Positions 1 to 8,254 of a DNA stretch of 24,786 bases are shown here, in pieces (the first letter of the stretch is position 1; every line of letters begins with the position of its first letter). The DNA lies in assembly GCA_044425705.1 (NCBI GenBank), contig JAWXVD010000043.1, positions 1 to 24,786 on the forward strand, written 5' to 3'. The translations under genes were made by a program, and so were the position numbers. This DNA is from JAWXVD01 sp044425705. Lineage in GTDB: Bacteria; Bacillota; Clostridia; Lachnospirales; Lachnospiraceae. The notes under the pieces are model-generated. The model saw nothing but the letters and a program-made list of their open reading frames with translations. It searched no databases and was not told where the DNA came from.

Positions 1-126
1 GTGCTACTTCTTGTACTGGCGCCACTTCTTGTACTGACGCTACTTCTTGTACTGGCGCCACTTCTTGTACTGGTGCTACTTCTTGTACTGGCGCTACTTT
101 TCGCATTGGTACTACTGTTTGATTTG
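1..126 (-). repeat. 18-bp tandem repeat coding VQEVAP
   Basis: Five near-identical 18-bp units (1-18, 19-36, 37-54, 55-72, 73-90) are followed by two degenerate ones (91-108 and 109-126). Each encodes the hexapeptide VQEVAP or VQEVAS on the minus strand. The units differ mainly at third codon positions and at the last residue. The array continues past the window edge, so the copy number is unknown. Confidence 0.93.
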
Positions 127-955
127 GTTCTACAACAGTTTGTTTAGGAGCACCGCTTTGTAACATTTTTTCCGTATCAGTCATTTCATTTTCATAGAAC
201 TTAGCTAAATTTTTTGCTACTTCTTCCTGCAAATTTAATGTATTATATTCACTAACATCTACCATTTTAACATTAATGTTTTCTTCTCTTTGATTCTCAT
301 AAGACTTTATTTGTTCACTGGTTAATTCTCTCTTTTGTTCTGGAGGTACCATCTTATTATATTTTTCTTGCTGTATACCAGAAAGTGGTCTATGTAGCAT
401 CTTCAATTCTAATGCTTTTTTTACATATCTTCCCTCTCCAAACCAAATGGCAATTTCATCACATTCTTCTATACATCTAGTTTGCAATCCCATTCTATGA
501 TATAGATATGCTAATTCATATCCCCATTTTTCACGATAATCACGTTTCTTCAATTCCTCTAATACAGCAATTTGCTCTTCTATAGTCACTCCTTGGGCCG
601 CATACAATTTATATTGTAAAATATATTTACCATTGTCTGTTGGTGCAAGTTTTAAGAACTCTTTATAAAACTCAACTGCATTCACAACATCATCTAATTT
701 AATACACAACGCACACAATGAATACACAATCATCCTTCCGCCAGGATGTTTCTCATAGGCAAGTAAAAGAATCTCCTTGCTTTTCTCATATTTCCTATTA
801 ATTTTATATAAATCACTAATCATGCAAAGCATTGTAACACTTCTAACTCTATTCCAGTCAATTGTTTCTGCTACTTGAACTGCTTCAACATAATTTTTTT
901 TAGAAACTAATTCTTTAATTCGCTCTGTTCGTATTCTATATTCTTGTTTATCCAA
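1..955 (-). CDS. TPR-type protein with C-terminal VQEVAP repeats (3' end outside the window)
   Basis: This minus-strand reading frame starts at a TTG codon (953-955) preceded by GAGGTG about seven bases upstream and runs off the left edge, so only the first 318 residues are visible. The N-terminal 230 residues are helical and TPR-like, with motifs such as WNRVRSVTMLCMISDLY, KSKEILLLAYEKHP and LAYLYHRMG, ending with WFGEGRYVKKALELKML. I associate this architecture with large Lachnospiraceae proteins of unknown role; some carry a long low-complexity middle and an ATPase-like C-terminus, which would lie outside the window. From about residue 278 the protein becomes a Val-Gln-Glu-Val-Ala-Pro hexapeptide array. 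No signal peptide or membrane segment is seen. It is divergent from the antiporter gene. The function is unknown; the TPR fold is an inference from the helical pattern. Confidence 0.8.
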   Translation of the reverse strand, partial: MDKQEYRIRTERIKELVSKKNYVEAVQVAETIDWNRVRSVTMLCMISDLYKINRKYEKSKEILLLAYEKHPGGRMIVYSLCALCIKLDDVVNAVEFYKEFLKLAPTDNGKYILQYKLYAAQGVTIEEQIAVLEELKKRDYREKWGYELAYLYHRMGLQTRCIEECDEIAIWFGEGRYVKKALELKMLHRPLSGIQQEKYNKMVPPEQKRELTSEQIKSYENQREENINVKMVDVSEYNTLNLQEEVAKNLAKFYENEMTDTEKMLQSGAPKQTVVEPNQTVVPMRKVAPVQEVAPVQEVAPVQEVASVQEVAPVQEVA

Positions 956-1002
956 AATACCACCTCATATCTTAGTTTAGGTTAGTCTCTCCCACTTTTA
1001 AC

Positions 1003-1031
1003 AGTTTACCACATGGATTTCTCAAATTCAA
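1003..1031 (-). promoter_or_regulatory. Putative promoter of the TPR gene
   Basis: On the minus strand, TTGAAT (1026-1031) and TAAACT (1003-1008) are separated by exactly 17 bases. They lie about 50 bases upstream of the TTG start. The -10 is only a moderate match. Confidence 0.4.
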
Positions 1032-1086
1032 GGTAAAGGACTTGGTAATTCGTTACATTTAACAATAAATTTATTTATACTTTTTC

Positions 1087-1115
1087 TTGACATATTTTTA
1101 TAGTTTTTATATTAT
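1087..1115 (+). promoter_or_regulatory. Promoter of the NhaC-type antiporter gene
   Basis: A perfect -35 TTGACA (1087-1092) and a good -10 TATTAT (1110-1115) are spaced by 17 bases in a very AT-rich stretch. The expected transcript start near 1122 gives a leader of about 85 bases before the chosen ATG at 1207. Confidence 0.75.
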
Positions 1116-1206
1116 TTTAATAAATGTAAAATTATATTAATTTATGTGACATTTTGTTCTTTTTAGTGTAATATTGTCATGTTTAAAAGAAAGGTATGGT
1201 ATTTTT

Positions 1207-2742
1207 ATGGAAATTCTTGATTTTGGGTGGCTTAGTATACTTCCACCAGTAATTGCCATTGTATTGGCACTCATCACAAAAGAGGTTATCTCTTCACTTT
1301 TAATTGGTATTGTATCTGGAGCTGTTATTTTTAATTCTTTTGCTCCTATTGCAACAATTGAAACAACTTTTTCACTTATGGCAGATAAAATGAGTGATAA
1401 TGCTTCTATGATTTTATTCTTAGCTCTACTTGGTGCTCTAGTTGCTGTAGTAACTTTAGCTGGAGGCTCAGAAGCTTATGGTAAATGGGCATCTGCAAAG
1501 ATTAAAACGCAACGAGGTGCTTCACTTGCTACTGCTGGTTTAGGATTGTTAATTTTTATCGATGATTATTTTAACTGCTTAACAGTTGGTACTGTTATGC
1601 GTCCTGTAACTGATAAAAACAATATTTCACGTGCTAAATTGGCTTATTTAATCGATGCCACTGCCGGTCCAATCTGTATGATTGCACCAATTTCAAGTTG
1701 GGGTGCATCCGTTATTTCAACCATTGCAGATATTGAAATCAATGGTGCCCAAGCGGTTGAAAATCCATTGGCAATGTTTATGTCATCTATCCCATTTAAC
1801 TTCTATGCATTACTTACTATCATTGCTGTTATTTATTTTAGTATATCTAACAAAGAAATTGGCTCTATGGCAGATCCAGAAATGATAGAAACTTCTATTA
1901 ATGCAGAAGCTGATATCAGCAATGAAGTAGAAGTTTCAGATAAGGGAACTATTTGGGACTTAATCGTTCCTGTATTATCATTGATTGTAATTACTGTTTT
2001 ATTTATGCTTTATACTGGTGGATATTTTGAAGGTGGTATCTCTTTGGCCGATGGTTTCGGTGATGCTAGCGTTAATATGTCTCTTGTATATGGTGCAGCT
2101 TTATCATTAATCATTGCATTTATTATGTATATCCCTAGAAAATTAGCAACTGTTGAAACATTTATGTCGGCAGTAACCGTAGGTCTTAAATCAATGGTAC
2201 CAGCCATTACTATTTTAACTCTAGCTTGGTCTATTGGTGGAATTTGTAGCTCTGATTACTTAAATACAGGTGGATATGTTGCTGGTTTAATGGAAGCTGG
2301 ACATATCTCTTATGCCTTCCTTCCAGCTATTATTTTTGCTGTTGCTGGTTTATTAGCATTCTCAACTGGTACTGCTTGGGGAACCTTCGGTATCTTAGTT
2401 CCTATTATGGTTCCTATCATTATTACACTTGGTAGAGCAGATATGATTGCCATTCTTTTAGGTGCTATCTTCTCTGGTTCTGTTTTAGGCGATCACTGTT
2501 CTCCTATCTCAGATACCACCATCCTTTCATCCGCAGGTGCTGGTTGTAACCATATCATCCATGTATCTACACAAATTCCATATGCCTTAACTGTTGCATC
2601 TGGTGCATTTGTTGGATTTATCGTAGGTGGATTTACAAACAATGTACTTTTAAGTTTTATCTGTGCTTTAGTAACTATGTTTATCGTTATCTTCTTCGTT
2701 ACAAGAATGACTGCTGATAAATACAAAAAGACAGAGGCATAA
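1207..2742 (+). CDS. NhaC-family Na+/H+ antiporter
   Basis: This 511-residue polytopic membrane protein matches the NhaC-type antiporter family, which exchanges protons for sodium and sometimes organic anions across the inner membrane. Diagnostic stretches are the early TKEVISSLLIGIVSGA segment, the central FIDDYFNCLTVGTVMRPV block with charged residues inside a membrane helix, PISSWGASVIS, and the late GDHCSPISDTTILSSAGAGC segment. Roughly ten to twelve hydrophobic helices are visible, with a short acidic cytoplasmic loop around residues 220-245. An ATG at 1174 would add eleven polar residues. I prefer 1207 because AGAAAGG lies 12 bases upstream and the protein then begins directly with a helix. 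It is monocistronic, with its own promoter and terminator. Substrate specificity cannot be read from sequence. Confidence 0.93.
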   Translation: MEILDFGWLSILPPVIAIVLALITKEVISSLLIGIVSGAVIFNSFAPIATIETTFSLMADKMSDNASMILFLALLGALVAVVTLAGGSEAYGKWASAKIKTQRGASLATAGLGLLIFIDDYFNCLTVGTVMRPVTDKNNISRAKLAYLIDATAGPICMIAPISSWGASVISTIADIEINGAQAVENPLAMFMSSIPFNFYALLTIIAVIYFSISNKEIGSMADPEMIETSINAEADISNEVEVSDKGTIWDLIVPVLSLIVITVLFMLYTGGYFEGGISLADGFGDASVNMSLVYGAALSLIIAFIMYIPRKLATVETFMSAVTVGLKSMVPAITILTLAWSIGGICSSDYLNTGGYVAGLMEAGHISYAFLPAIIFAVAGLLAFSTGTAWGTFGILVPIMVPIIITLGRADMIAILLGAIFSGSVLGDHCSPISDTTILSSAGAGCNHIIHVSTQIPYALTVASGAFVGFIVGGFTNNVLLSFICALVTMFIVIFFVTRMTADKYKKTEA

Positions 2743-2762
2743 TATAACAATCTTATATTTCT

Positions 2763-2815
2763 AAAAGAAGAGGAAGAAAATGGGACAAATTATCCTATTT
2801 TCTTCCTCTTCTTTT
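2763..2815 (+). terminator. Strong intrinsic terminator after the antiporter gene
   Basis: A 22-bp stem (2763-2784 with 2794-2815) has a 9-base loop and one G-U pair; the 3' arm ends in TTTT. It starts 20 bases after the antiporter stop. The A/T-rich ends make it potentially bidirectional, so it could also stop transcripts from the sulfatase remnant. Confidence 0.9.
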
Positions 2816-2836
2816 GACACTATAGTAATTTTATAT

Positions 2837-3156
2837 TTAAACCTTTATACGTTTTGCCCATAAATCATATAGTGCTTTTAGCTCTTTTGCTTTTTCTGGC
2901 ATTTGTAAAATTAAATTGACTGTTTCCGTCCTATCTTTTTCTAAATTATATAATTCATATGTATCACATTCTTGTTTTTTTACCAATTTATATTTGTCTT
3001 TTCGAATACCACAATTTCCATGATGTTCCCAACAAATTGGGGCTTTTCTTTTCCAATTTGATCAATCCATGGCGTATTAATCTCCGATCCAAAACAACTA
3101 ATATCTGAATATCCCATATCATCTGCTAATACCACAATTACGTTCGGTCTTTTCAT
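2837..3156 (-). pseudogene. Sulfatase remnant, internally deleted
   Basis: The two ends of a type I sulfatase are joined with almost everything between them missing. The 5' part starts with ATG at 3156 behind an AGGAG-type site and encodes RPNVIVVLADDMGYSDISCFG, the metal-binding N-terminus of arylsulfatases. After about 38 codons (near 3043) the homology jumps, in another frame, to PICWEHHGNCGIRKDKYKLV and ELYNLEKDRTE, the conserved sulfatase C-terminus, ending at 2837. The nucleophile motif CxPSR and the rest of the active site are gone. An intact relative would be roughly 450-500 residues; about 105 codons remain. It follows the glycosidase gene on the same strand, so the two probably once acted on a sulfated glycan. 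It cannot make an active enzyme. Confidence 0.88.
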
Positions 3157-3209
3157 TTCTCCATTCTCCTTATTCCTTTAGTCTTTTTTAACTTTGCTTT
3201 ACTTAAATC

Positions 3210-3233
3210 GCCGTAACCTTAATAGGTTACGGC
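3210..3233. terminator. GC-rich hairpin between the glycosidase and the sulfatase remnant
   Basis: A perfect 9-bp stem (GCCGTAACC with GGTTACGGC) with a 6-base loop lies 13 bases after the glycosidase stop on the minus strand. The minus-strand tail (GATTTAAG) is only weakly T-rich; the plus-strand side has a better T tract. It may be a weak terminator or a processing hairpin. Confidence 0.55.
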
Positions 3234-3246
3234 AATTATATTTTTT

Positions 3247-4479
3247 CTATTCATATAAAGGAACATCAAACTCCTGTATCCCTAATGGTCTAATATTACC
3301 ATCTAAGTTCATAGGATTATAATTCATTTCAAAATTTAATGGCATAAAATAAGCAAGTGCTGACCAACCCCAAAATGGATTTAGACCTTGTCCAGATCCA
3401 GTTTCTGCATTGTAATATTCACGTGTATCCGCCTCCTTTAGCACCATTTCAAATGTTCGATATGCAAGACTTTCTGCTTCTTTTTTATATCCATAATCCA
3501 TTAATGCATGTAAAATCAAATAATTCAACGGAATCCAACAAGTGCCCATCCAATTGCATTCATGTGCTCTACGTTGTTGATAGTATCCCTCTTCATCTTT
3601 AGCCCACGCCGCAACAGGATATTCTAACCAAAAAGAATTTGGATTTAACAAATGTTTTTCAATAATAATTTTAGCACGTTCTTGAGATACAATTCCTGCC
3701 CATAATGGCATAAATCCTGCAATACTGCGATAACATACTAACTCTCCTGTTTTTTCATTTCTATCATAATAAAATTCATCTTTTTCACACCAAAAAATTT
3801 CATTGATTTTACTTGCCAATTCCTGTGCATGTTTTGCATACTTTACAGCATCTTGTTCTTCACCCAAGCTTATTGCAATTTTTTCCATTGCTAGCAATTC
3901 CCGATATAGGTAGCAATTTAAATCAACTCCCTCTACTTCCATCGCCCCAATTTTACCAGCACGCAAATCTTGATTGTCCATTCCACTGTGATCAGCACTA
4001 TCCCAAACACAAAGACCATTCTTGTCTAAATCACAATAATAGAACCAATATTCAAGATATTTTTTGATTCTTGTATAATAACGGCCAATAAGCCATCTGT
4101 TATCATTTGTTTGTTGAATAGACAGCCAAGCTGTTTGTGCAATAAATGGTTTAAAATGTTGGCGTTCTCGAGGACATACTATAGTTCTAGATACAAAGCC
4201 ACATTCCAACTGTCTATCTAAAAATACTTCTAAGTTATTACGACAAAATCGTGATTCCCCAAAATAAGAAAGATACAAGTTTTCAAAATATAAATCCCAA
4301 TCATAATATTCATCATACGCATATCCAGTTAATAAACGTGCGTTTACATGGCTATAATTGATACCTGATGATGAAAAGTTGCGAATACCATGTGTTGTTA
4401 TGTCATAATTCACATTTTTAAGCCGTTGTTTCAATTTATCAAATTGCACCTCTCCAATTTTTTGTTCAAACTCTTTCAT
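3247..4479 (-). CDS. GH63-like (alpha/alpha)6-barrel glycoside hydrolase
   Basis: This 410-residue protein has the pattern of clan GH-G glycosidases related to GH63 and mannosylglycerate hydrolase. Visible motifs are YYDWDLYFENLYL (about 58-70), the VWDSADHSGMDN segment (158-169) that should carry the general acid Asp, EGVDLNCYLYRE (about 173-184), RRAHECNWMGTCW (about 303-315), and EYYNAETGSG (344-353), whose Glu349 fits the general base. No signal peptide is seen, so it should act in the cytoplasm on imported oligosaccharide. An upstream in-frame ATG at 4497 exists, but GGGAG lies inside that extension eight bases before the ATG at 4479, so I chose 4479. It lies between a solute-binding-protein stub and a sulfatase remnant, so it is the only apparently intact gene of a decayed sugar locus. 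The exact substrate is unknown. Confidence 0.85.
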   Translation of the reverse strand: MKEFEQKIGEVQFDKLKQRLKNVNYDITTHGIRNFSSSGINYSHVNARLLTGYAYDEYYDWDLYFENLYLSYFGESRFCRNNLEVFLDRQLECGFVSRTIVCPRERQHFKPFIAQTAWLSIQQTNDNRWLIGRYYTRIKKYLEYWFYYCDLDKNGLCVWDSADHSGMDNQDLRAGKIGAMEVEGVDLNCYLYRELLAMEKIAISLGEEQDAVKYAKHAQELASKINEIFWCEKDEFYYDRNEKTGELVCYRSIAGFMPLWAGIVSQERAKIIIEKHLLNPNSFWLEYPVAAWAKDEEGYYQQRRAHECNWMGTCWIPLNYLILHALMDYGYKKEAESLAYRTFEMVLKEADTREYYNAETGSGQGLNPFWGWSALAYFMPLNFEMNYNPMNLDGNIRPLGIQEFDVPLYE

Positions 4480-4512
4480 AAAATAATCTCCCTTCATGCA
4501 CTAACAGTATAA

Positions 4513-4782
4513 TCACATAAAATATTGTATAATTTCAAAATTTTGTTCTGCGTGCTCTACTGCAAATTGTAAAATTTTAACAGTAACTGGTTCTTCTGAA
4601 ACTAACTCTTCTAAAGCTGATGCTTCTTCTGCTGTTGCAGTTTCTTTGTTTTCTTCTGATGGTGCTACCTCTGATGGTGTACCTTGGCATCCTGCCAACA
4701 AAGACACTGATAAAGTTACGGATAATAATAATGCTAATAGTTTTTTAAGATTGTTTCCTCCTTTTTTTGATGTCCTAATCAT
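4513..4782 (-). pseudogene. ABC sugar-binding lipoprotein, N-terminal stub
   Basis: The frame encodes a lipoprotein signal (LKKLLALLLSVTLSVSLLAGC, lipobox LLAGC), then a Glu/Ala/Thr-rich linker and EEPVTVKILQFAVEHAEQ, the first beta strand of an extracellular sugar-binding protein. After that it ends within ten unrelated residues. A full protein would be about 420-450 residues, so some 85% is missing, and no permease genes follow. A consensus GGAGG (4757-4761) sits seven bases before codon CTT (4747-4749), exactly where the start codon should be, so the original start also seems mutated. The only upstream ATG (4782) has a poor ribosome site. It is 33 bases upstream of the glycosidase start and probably headed that operon. 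Confidence 0.75.
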
Positions 4783-4946
4783 ATCCCATTCACTTTATAT
4801 TTTATATATAAAATTGTGATTTAAAACCAGTAAAATTATGACATATTTGTTCTATCAACTATTTACTAATTATTTTACTAGCAATTTGCACAATATTACA
4901 GATTACTTTCTATATATTGAATAGATTTCGCTGTCGCGAAATTCTT

Positions 4947-6022
4947 ATGAATATACTACCACAATTCAACTTGTTTGAGGAAGATATTTTTGAAAATTTA
5001 GGAGATTTAGAAAGATTACAGCTTGTATTAGGTGCTATTGATGATGGTAAGCTTATAGCAAAGTTATATAAAATGCGTGGAAAAGGAAGAAATGATTGGC
5101 CATGTGAAACTATGTGGAATTCCTTTATTGCCAGCTTTTTATTTGAACATGCAACTGTGGAAAGTCTTCTTCGAGAATTGAGTAGAAATAAGCAATTAAT
5201 AGTTTCGCTACAAGACAAACGAAGAATAAAACAAGTGGAGAGCGTGGAGAACGAGACGCAGATTGGTGTCAGAGACAATATAGTGCAAGTGGTCCAAATG
5301 GAGAAAGTATAATAAAAACCAAGAAGTGGTTTGGATTTCGTCTGCATTTAATAGCGGATGCGACATATGAATTACCTGTAGCCTATGAAGTGACAAAGGC
5401 TTCTAACAGCGAACATACAGAAACAGCTAAGTTGATAGATAAAATAGAGAAAGCACATATGGAGTGGTTGGATAGTTGTAAATATTTTCTTGCAGATAAA
5501 GGTTATGACAGCACCAATCTTATAACTAGGTTGGAGGATAAAGGGATTCATAGTATTATAGATATCCGTAATTGTTGGAGGGATGGAGAAGAGACACATC
5601 AATATAAAGATACATCACTGGTGTATAATTATAAGGGAAGAGTATGGTATGTGAAAGAGGATGGAGAAAAAATAGAACTAATAAATAAAGGATATGACAA
5701 AAGTAAAGATAGTCTGCGATATGGATTTCATCCAAAGGAACATGACAACAGAATTTTTCGAATTAAATGTAGTGAGGATCGAAGAATTTTTACTCCGGTG
5801 TCACGAAGTAGTCATAAATGGAAACGATTATACAAGAAGCGAACTGGTGTAGAACGTATCAACGGAAGAATAGATCGAGATTATAAATTCGAGAAACACA
5901 GTATTCGAGGATTGGATAAGATGAAAATGTTCCTAAGTGTAACATTTTTAATTTATATGATAATGGCGAAGATAAAAATAGAAAAAGGGCAGACAGAGCA
6001 TTTATGTAAACTGTACGCTTAA
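4947..6022 (+). pseudogene. IS5/IS1182-type DDE transposase, internally deleted and frameshifted
   Basis: The first part (ATG 4947, in frame to about 5205) shows the N-terminal domain of this family: LGDLERLQLVLGAIDDGKLI, KMRGKGRNDWPCETMWNSF and ESLLRELSRNKQL. Homology then jumps to another frame with AINSFATRQTKNKTSGERG, DADW, KKWFGFRLHLIADATYELP and, from 5390, EVTKASNSE, LADKGYDSTNL, EDRRIFTP and KRLYKKRTGVERINGRID. About 60-75 residues between RNKQL and AINSF are missing, including the first catalytic Asp expected just before the AIN motif. The junction lies near 5200-5210, where AAGCAATTA can be read as the end of either side. The later Asp (ADKGYDS) and Glu (KRTGVERING) are present. The protein cannot be active. 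Confidence 0.87.
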
Positions 6023-6147
6023 ATAGAATATTTAAAGGTGAAATGATTCTAAATATCACAAAGGGTATTCTTTGCTCTTTTTTAAGGAGAGAAATGTGGA
6101 AAAGTAAATCAATGAAAGAATGACTAAAAAACAAACATTATTTTTTG

Positions 6148-6177
6148 AAAAATCCGGATAATTTCGGAGTGCTTTTT
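6148..6177 (+). terminator. Imperfect terminator hairpin after the transposase
   Basis: The stretch AAAAATCCGG...CGGAGTGCTTTTT pairs TCCG with CGGA and the A run with the final T run. The left arm appears to have lost four bases (GCAC) that would complete the stem. It lies within the right end of the insertion sequence. Confidence 0.45.
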
Positions 6178-6212
6178 GTTCCTAATATAAATTTTCGCGT
6201 ACAGCGAAAATA

Positions 6213-6533
6213 ATTCATATTTTACATCACTTGATTTATTATAATCAAACAGTTAATACCTAAGGAAAGCATCTGATTCAGTCAAGAAAAAAGAACAGCC
6301 AAAGAGCTGCTCTGAATCTGAAGATTTCCCATTGTACCAATTCGCGCAAGATTGAGAACGTGTTATGGGGATAGTATTGGTTTTCCATCCCTTAAATTTG
6401 AAGTAAAGTAGTGATATGATGATAAAAATACCAGATTTTACATACACACTACTATAAATAGTTATTAATAGGCATAGCAAACAAACCTTCTTACGGAGGT
6501 TTTTTGAAAAATATGCAGTAAGTGTCATTCTGA
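6213..6533. other. Gene-free stretch between the two insertion sequences
   Basis: No convincing gene is present; a 91-codon minus-strand frame here has no recognisable features. The segment should contain the 3' (origin-side) end of the IS91-type element. I see several short inverted repeats: AACAGC with GCTG near 6292-6312, GAATCT with AGATTC near 6313-6328, and AGTAGTG with CACTACT near 6407-6452. A GTTC/CTTG pair is visible on the minus strand near 6347-6362, which is the type of tetranucleotide where IS91-family ends are known to sit. The boundary is not resolved. Confidence 0.4.
6484..6505 (+). terminator. Terminator-like hairpin outside the IS91 transposase 3' end
   Basis: A 7-bp stem AACCTTC/GGAGGTT with a TTAC loop is followed by a run of six T on the plus strand. 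It points into the transposase gene from its 3' side and could shield the element from outside antisense transcription. Confidence 0.55.
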
Positions 6534-7688
6534 TTAGGTGGAGCCATGAGTCCTTCCACAGCTACGCATATTGTTACAGCCACAAACAGGGCAGAGGGTA
6601 AGATCAATCTTCCATACAAGTTTTATGATTTCGCAAACAGATAGGTTTTCATACTTCATTTTAAATCGCTGATACCCTTGGAGTTTGCATATTAAGTTCA
6701 AATTTTTTGCCTTACATCTATTGTTAAGAAAGCCGTAGTAGCGAATCTTCTGAAACCCAGATGGAAGTACATGCATGAGATAGCGACGAATAAACTCTAT
6801 TTTAGGAAGCGTGATAAATCGTCTTGCATCTCCAGTTTTAAATCCACGAGCCGAAAAAGTGACTTCCGTTTCAGATAAGGAGTGTATCCTGTTATTAGAA
6901 ATAGCAATCTTATGGGTGTACTTCCCTAGATATTCGATTGCATTTCCGAAGCCATTAAAGGTTTCTTTGATGTAGGGACACCATTCTTTTTCATATAGGG
7001 CATTACGAAAATGATTCCATTCATCTAGGTTTGCTAAATGCTTGCAGGCAGTGGAAAATACAAGCTTGTTTTCTTGATATAAGGCTTGAAGCATAGCGAG
7101 GAATTTTCCTTGAAATTTATCTCGTAAAACATAAACAGGTATGAAAAACTTCTGTGAGGACTTACGAATCTTCTTAGATTCTGTCAATCCGCCACCAGAA
7201 ATAATACAGTGCATATGTACGTGATAAGAAAGTTCCTGATTCCAAGTATGTAATACTTGAATGATTCCTGGTTGTACCCCTAAATATTTTTTATTAGACG
7301 AAAGTTCTAATAAAGTTTCAGCACAACATTTATGAAATAGTGTATAGAGGAGCTTTTGATTACAATAAAATAAATCATTGAGTTCATGAGGTGTTGTAAA
7401 CACCACATGAAAATAAGGAGAATCAATCACTTCAGAACGACGTTTGTCTACCCATATTTCTTTTTTGACAGCTTGGCAATTAGGACAATTACGATTACGA
7501 CAAGAGTTATTATGAATTTCGGTGTGTCCACAATCTTGGCAACTAGAGATATTGACTCCAAGAGCACCAGACTTACAATTCATAACAGAATGAGCTGCAC
7601 TGTATTGTACATTTGATTGGTAATAGTTCAAAGAACAGTATTCCTCATAGGAAGATTGAAATATTTCTTGGATAGGGTAATTAGGCAT
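6534..7688 (-). CDS. IS91-family (HUH, Y2) transposase
   Basis: This is a 384-residue rolling-circle transposase that would nick one strand at the element's origin and attach to it through tyrosine. An N-terminal zinc-binding segment is present (CQDCG, then C-x4-CPNC, about residues 50-71), followed by FHVVFTTPHELN, the HUH motif in LSYHVHMHC (His156 and nearby), and YLGKY (Tyr253 and Tyr257), which fits the paired catalytic tyrosines. A second CPVCGC motif lies near the C-terminus. Length is normal for the family and the frame is intact, so the protein may still be functional. The ATG at 7688 is preferred over the GTG three codons earlier; GTAGGTG precedes it and it overlaps the recombinase stop by eight bases (ATGCCTAA), suggesting translational coupling. 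Confidence 0.92.
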   Translation of the reverse strand: MPNYPIQEIFQSSYEEYCSLNYYQSNVQYSAAHSVMNCKSGALGVNISSCQDCGHTEIHNNSCRNRNCPNCQAVKKEIWVDKRRSEVIDSPYFHVVFTTPHELNDLFYCNQKLLYTLFHKCCAETLLELSSNKKYLGVQPGIIQVLHTWNQELSYHVHMHCIISGGGLTESKKIRKSSQKFFIPVYVLRDKFQGKFLAMLQALYQENKLVFSTACKHLANLDEWNHFRNALYEKEWCPYIKETFNGFGNAIEYLGKYTHKIAISNNRIHSLSETEVTFSARGFKTGDARRFITLPKIEFIRRYLMHVLPSGFQKIRYYGFLNNRCKAKNLNLICKLQGYQRFKMKYENLSVCEIIKLVWKIDLTLCPVCGCNNMRSCGRTHGST

Positions 7689-8254
7689 GGGTATCACCTA
7701 CTTCCAAACGATCAAAAGGACTCACAAAATCAGATTTAGAAGAAACCCCTGATTTCACATAAATACAGGTCGAATTTATGGAGTTGTGGCCAAGATAAGT
7801 TTTTAAAGTCAGTAAATCCATTCCGTTTTCATAACAATTGGTAGCATAAGCGTGACGAAGGGAATGAGCACAAAAACGTTCATCCATACCAAGAGATTGA
7901 CGATGAACCAGAATCTGTTTTTGAATCCACTGTTTATCCATAGGCTTATCTAATCGTCTCTGTTGGGTAAATAACCATTGCCTTGGACGCTTTTCTTTAG
8001 GGAGCGATTTCCAATATATCAGGATCATGTTCCAGATACTTTCAGGTAACGGAACATAACGATCGCTATGATTTTTAGAATGACGTACGTAAATCTTCCC
8101 TGTAGAATGCATAATATCAGAGCATTGCAAATGACATAGCTCACTTAAGCGTAAGCCAGTAGCATATAGGATGCAAACAGCAAGTTTGACTTTTGGATTG
8201 GTCATTGCACTTAGGAAACGTGATATTTGTGTAGGTGATGGAACAAATGGTAAA
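7681..8254 (-). pseudogene. Tyrosine recombinase (integrase), N-terminus missing
   Basis: The catalytic domain of a phage-type integrase is complete: Arg in YATGLRLSELCHL, a Lys in RHSKNH, HSLRHAYATN (His-x2-Arg), the LGHNS histidine, and the nucleophile in CIYVKSG. The N-terminal SAM-like core-binding domain, about 90-100 residues, is missing. Homology begins at LPFVPSPTQISRFL, whose first codon lies at 8251-8253. The open frame continues to an ATG at 8286, but those residues are encoded by the reverse of the AraC gene and are probably not original. Its stop overlaps the IS91 transposase start. A truncated protein with intact active residues is unlikely to bind its sites normally. Confidence 0.85.

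Larger units (their letters stand above)
4921..6212 (+). mobile_element. Degenerate IS5/IS1182-type insertion sequence
   Basis: The element carries a DDE transposase remnant and has related, inverted ends. The left end contains TTTCGCTGTCGCGAAA (4926-4941); the right end contains the reverse complement of TTTCGCTGTACGCGAAA (6193-6209). Each end is itself a small hairpin (TTTCGC with GCGAAA). The outer boundaries are approximate and I could not identify a target duplication. The element is shorter than expected because of the internal transposase deletion. Confidence 0.7.
6250..8254 (-). mobile_element. IS91-type element with associated tyrosine recombinase, 5' truncated
   Basis: A tyrosine recombinase gene and an IS91-type rolling-circle transposase gene overlap on the minus strand. 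IS91-family elements with an integrase gene directly upstream of the transposase are known. The 5' end is abrupt: the recombinase lacks its N-terminal domain and recombinase homology stops near 8254, where AraC-regulator sequence on the other strand begins. The 3' boundary is a guess within 6213-6533. Confidence 0.6.

Noticed and set aside
1174..1206. Upstream ATG of the antiporter gene
   Set aside because: It adds eleven non-family residues, and the ribosome-site-like AGAAAGG lies downstream of it, serving the ATG at 1207.
6253..6528. 91-codon minus-strand frame between the insertion sequences
   Set aside because: No recognisable motif or ribosome site; it spans a terminator hairpin and the expected end of the IS91-type element.
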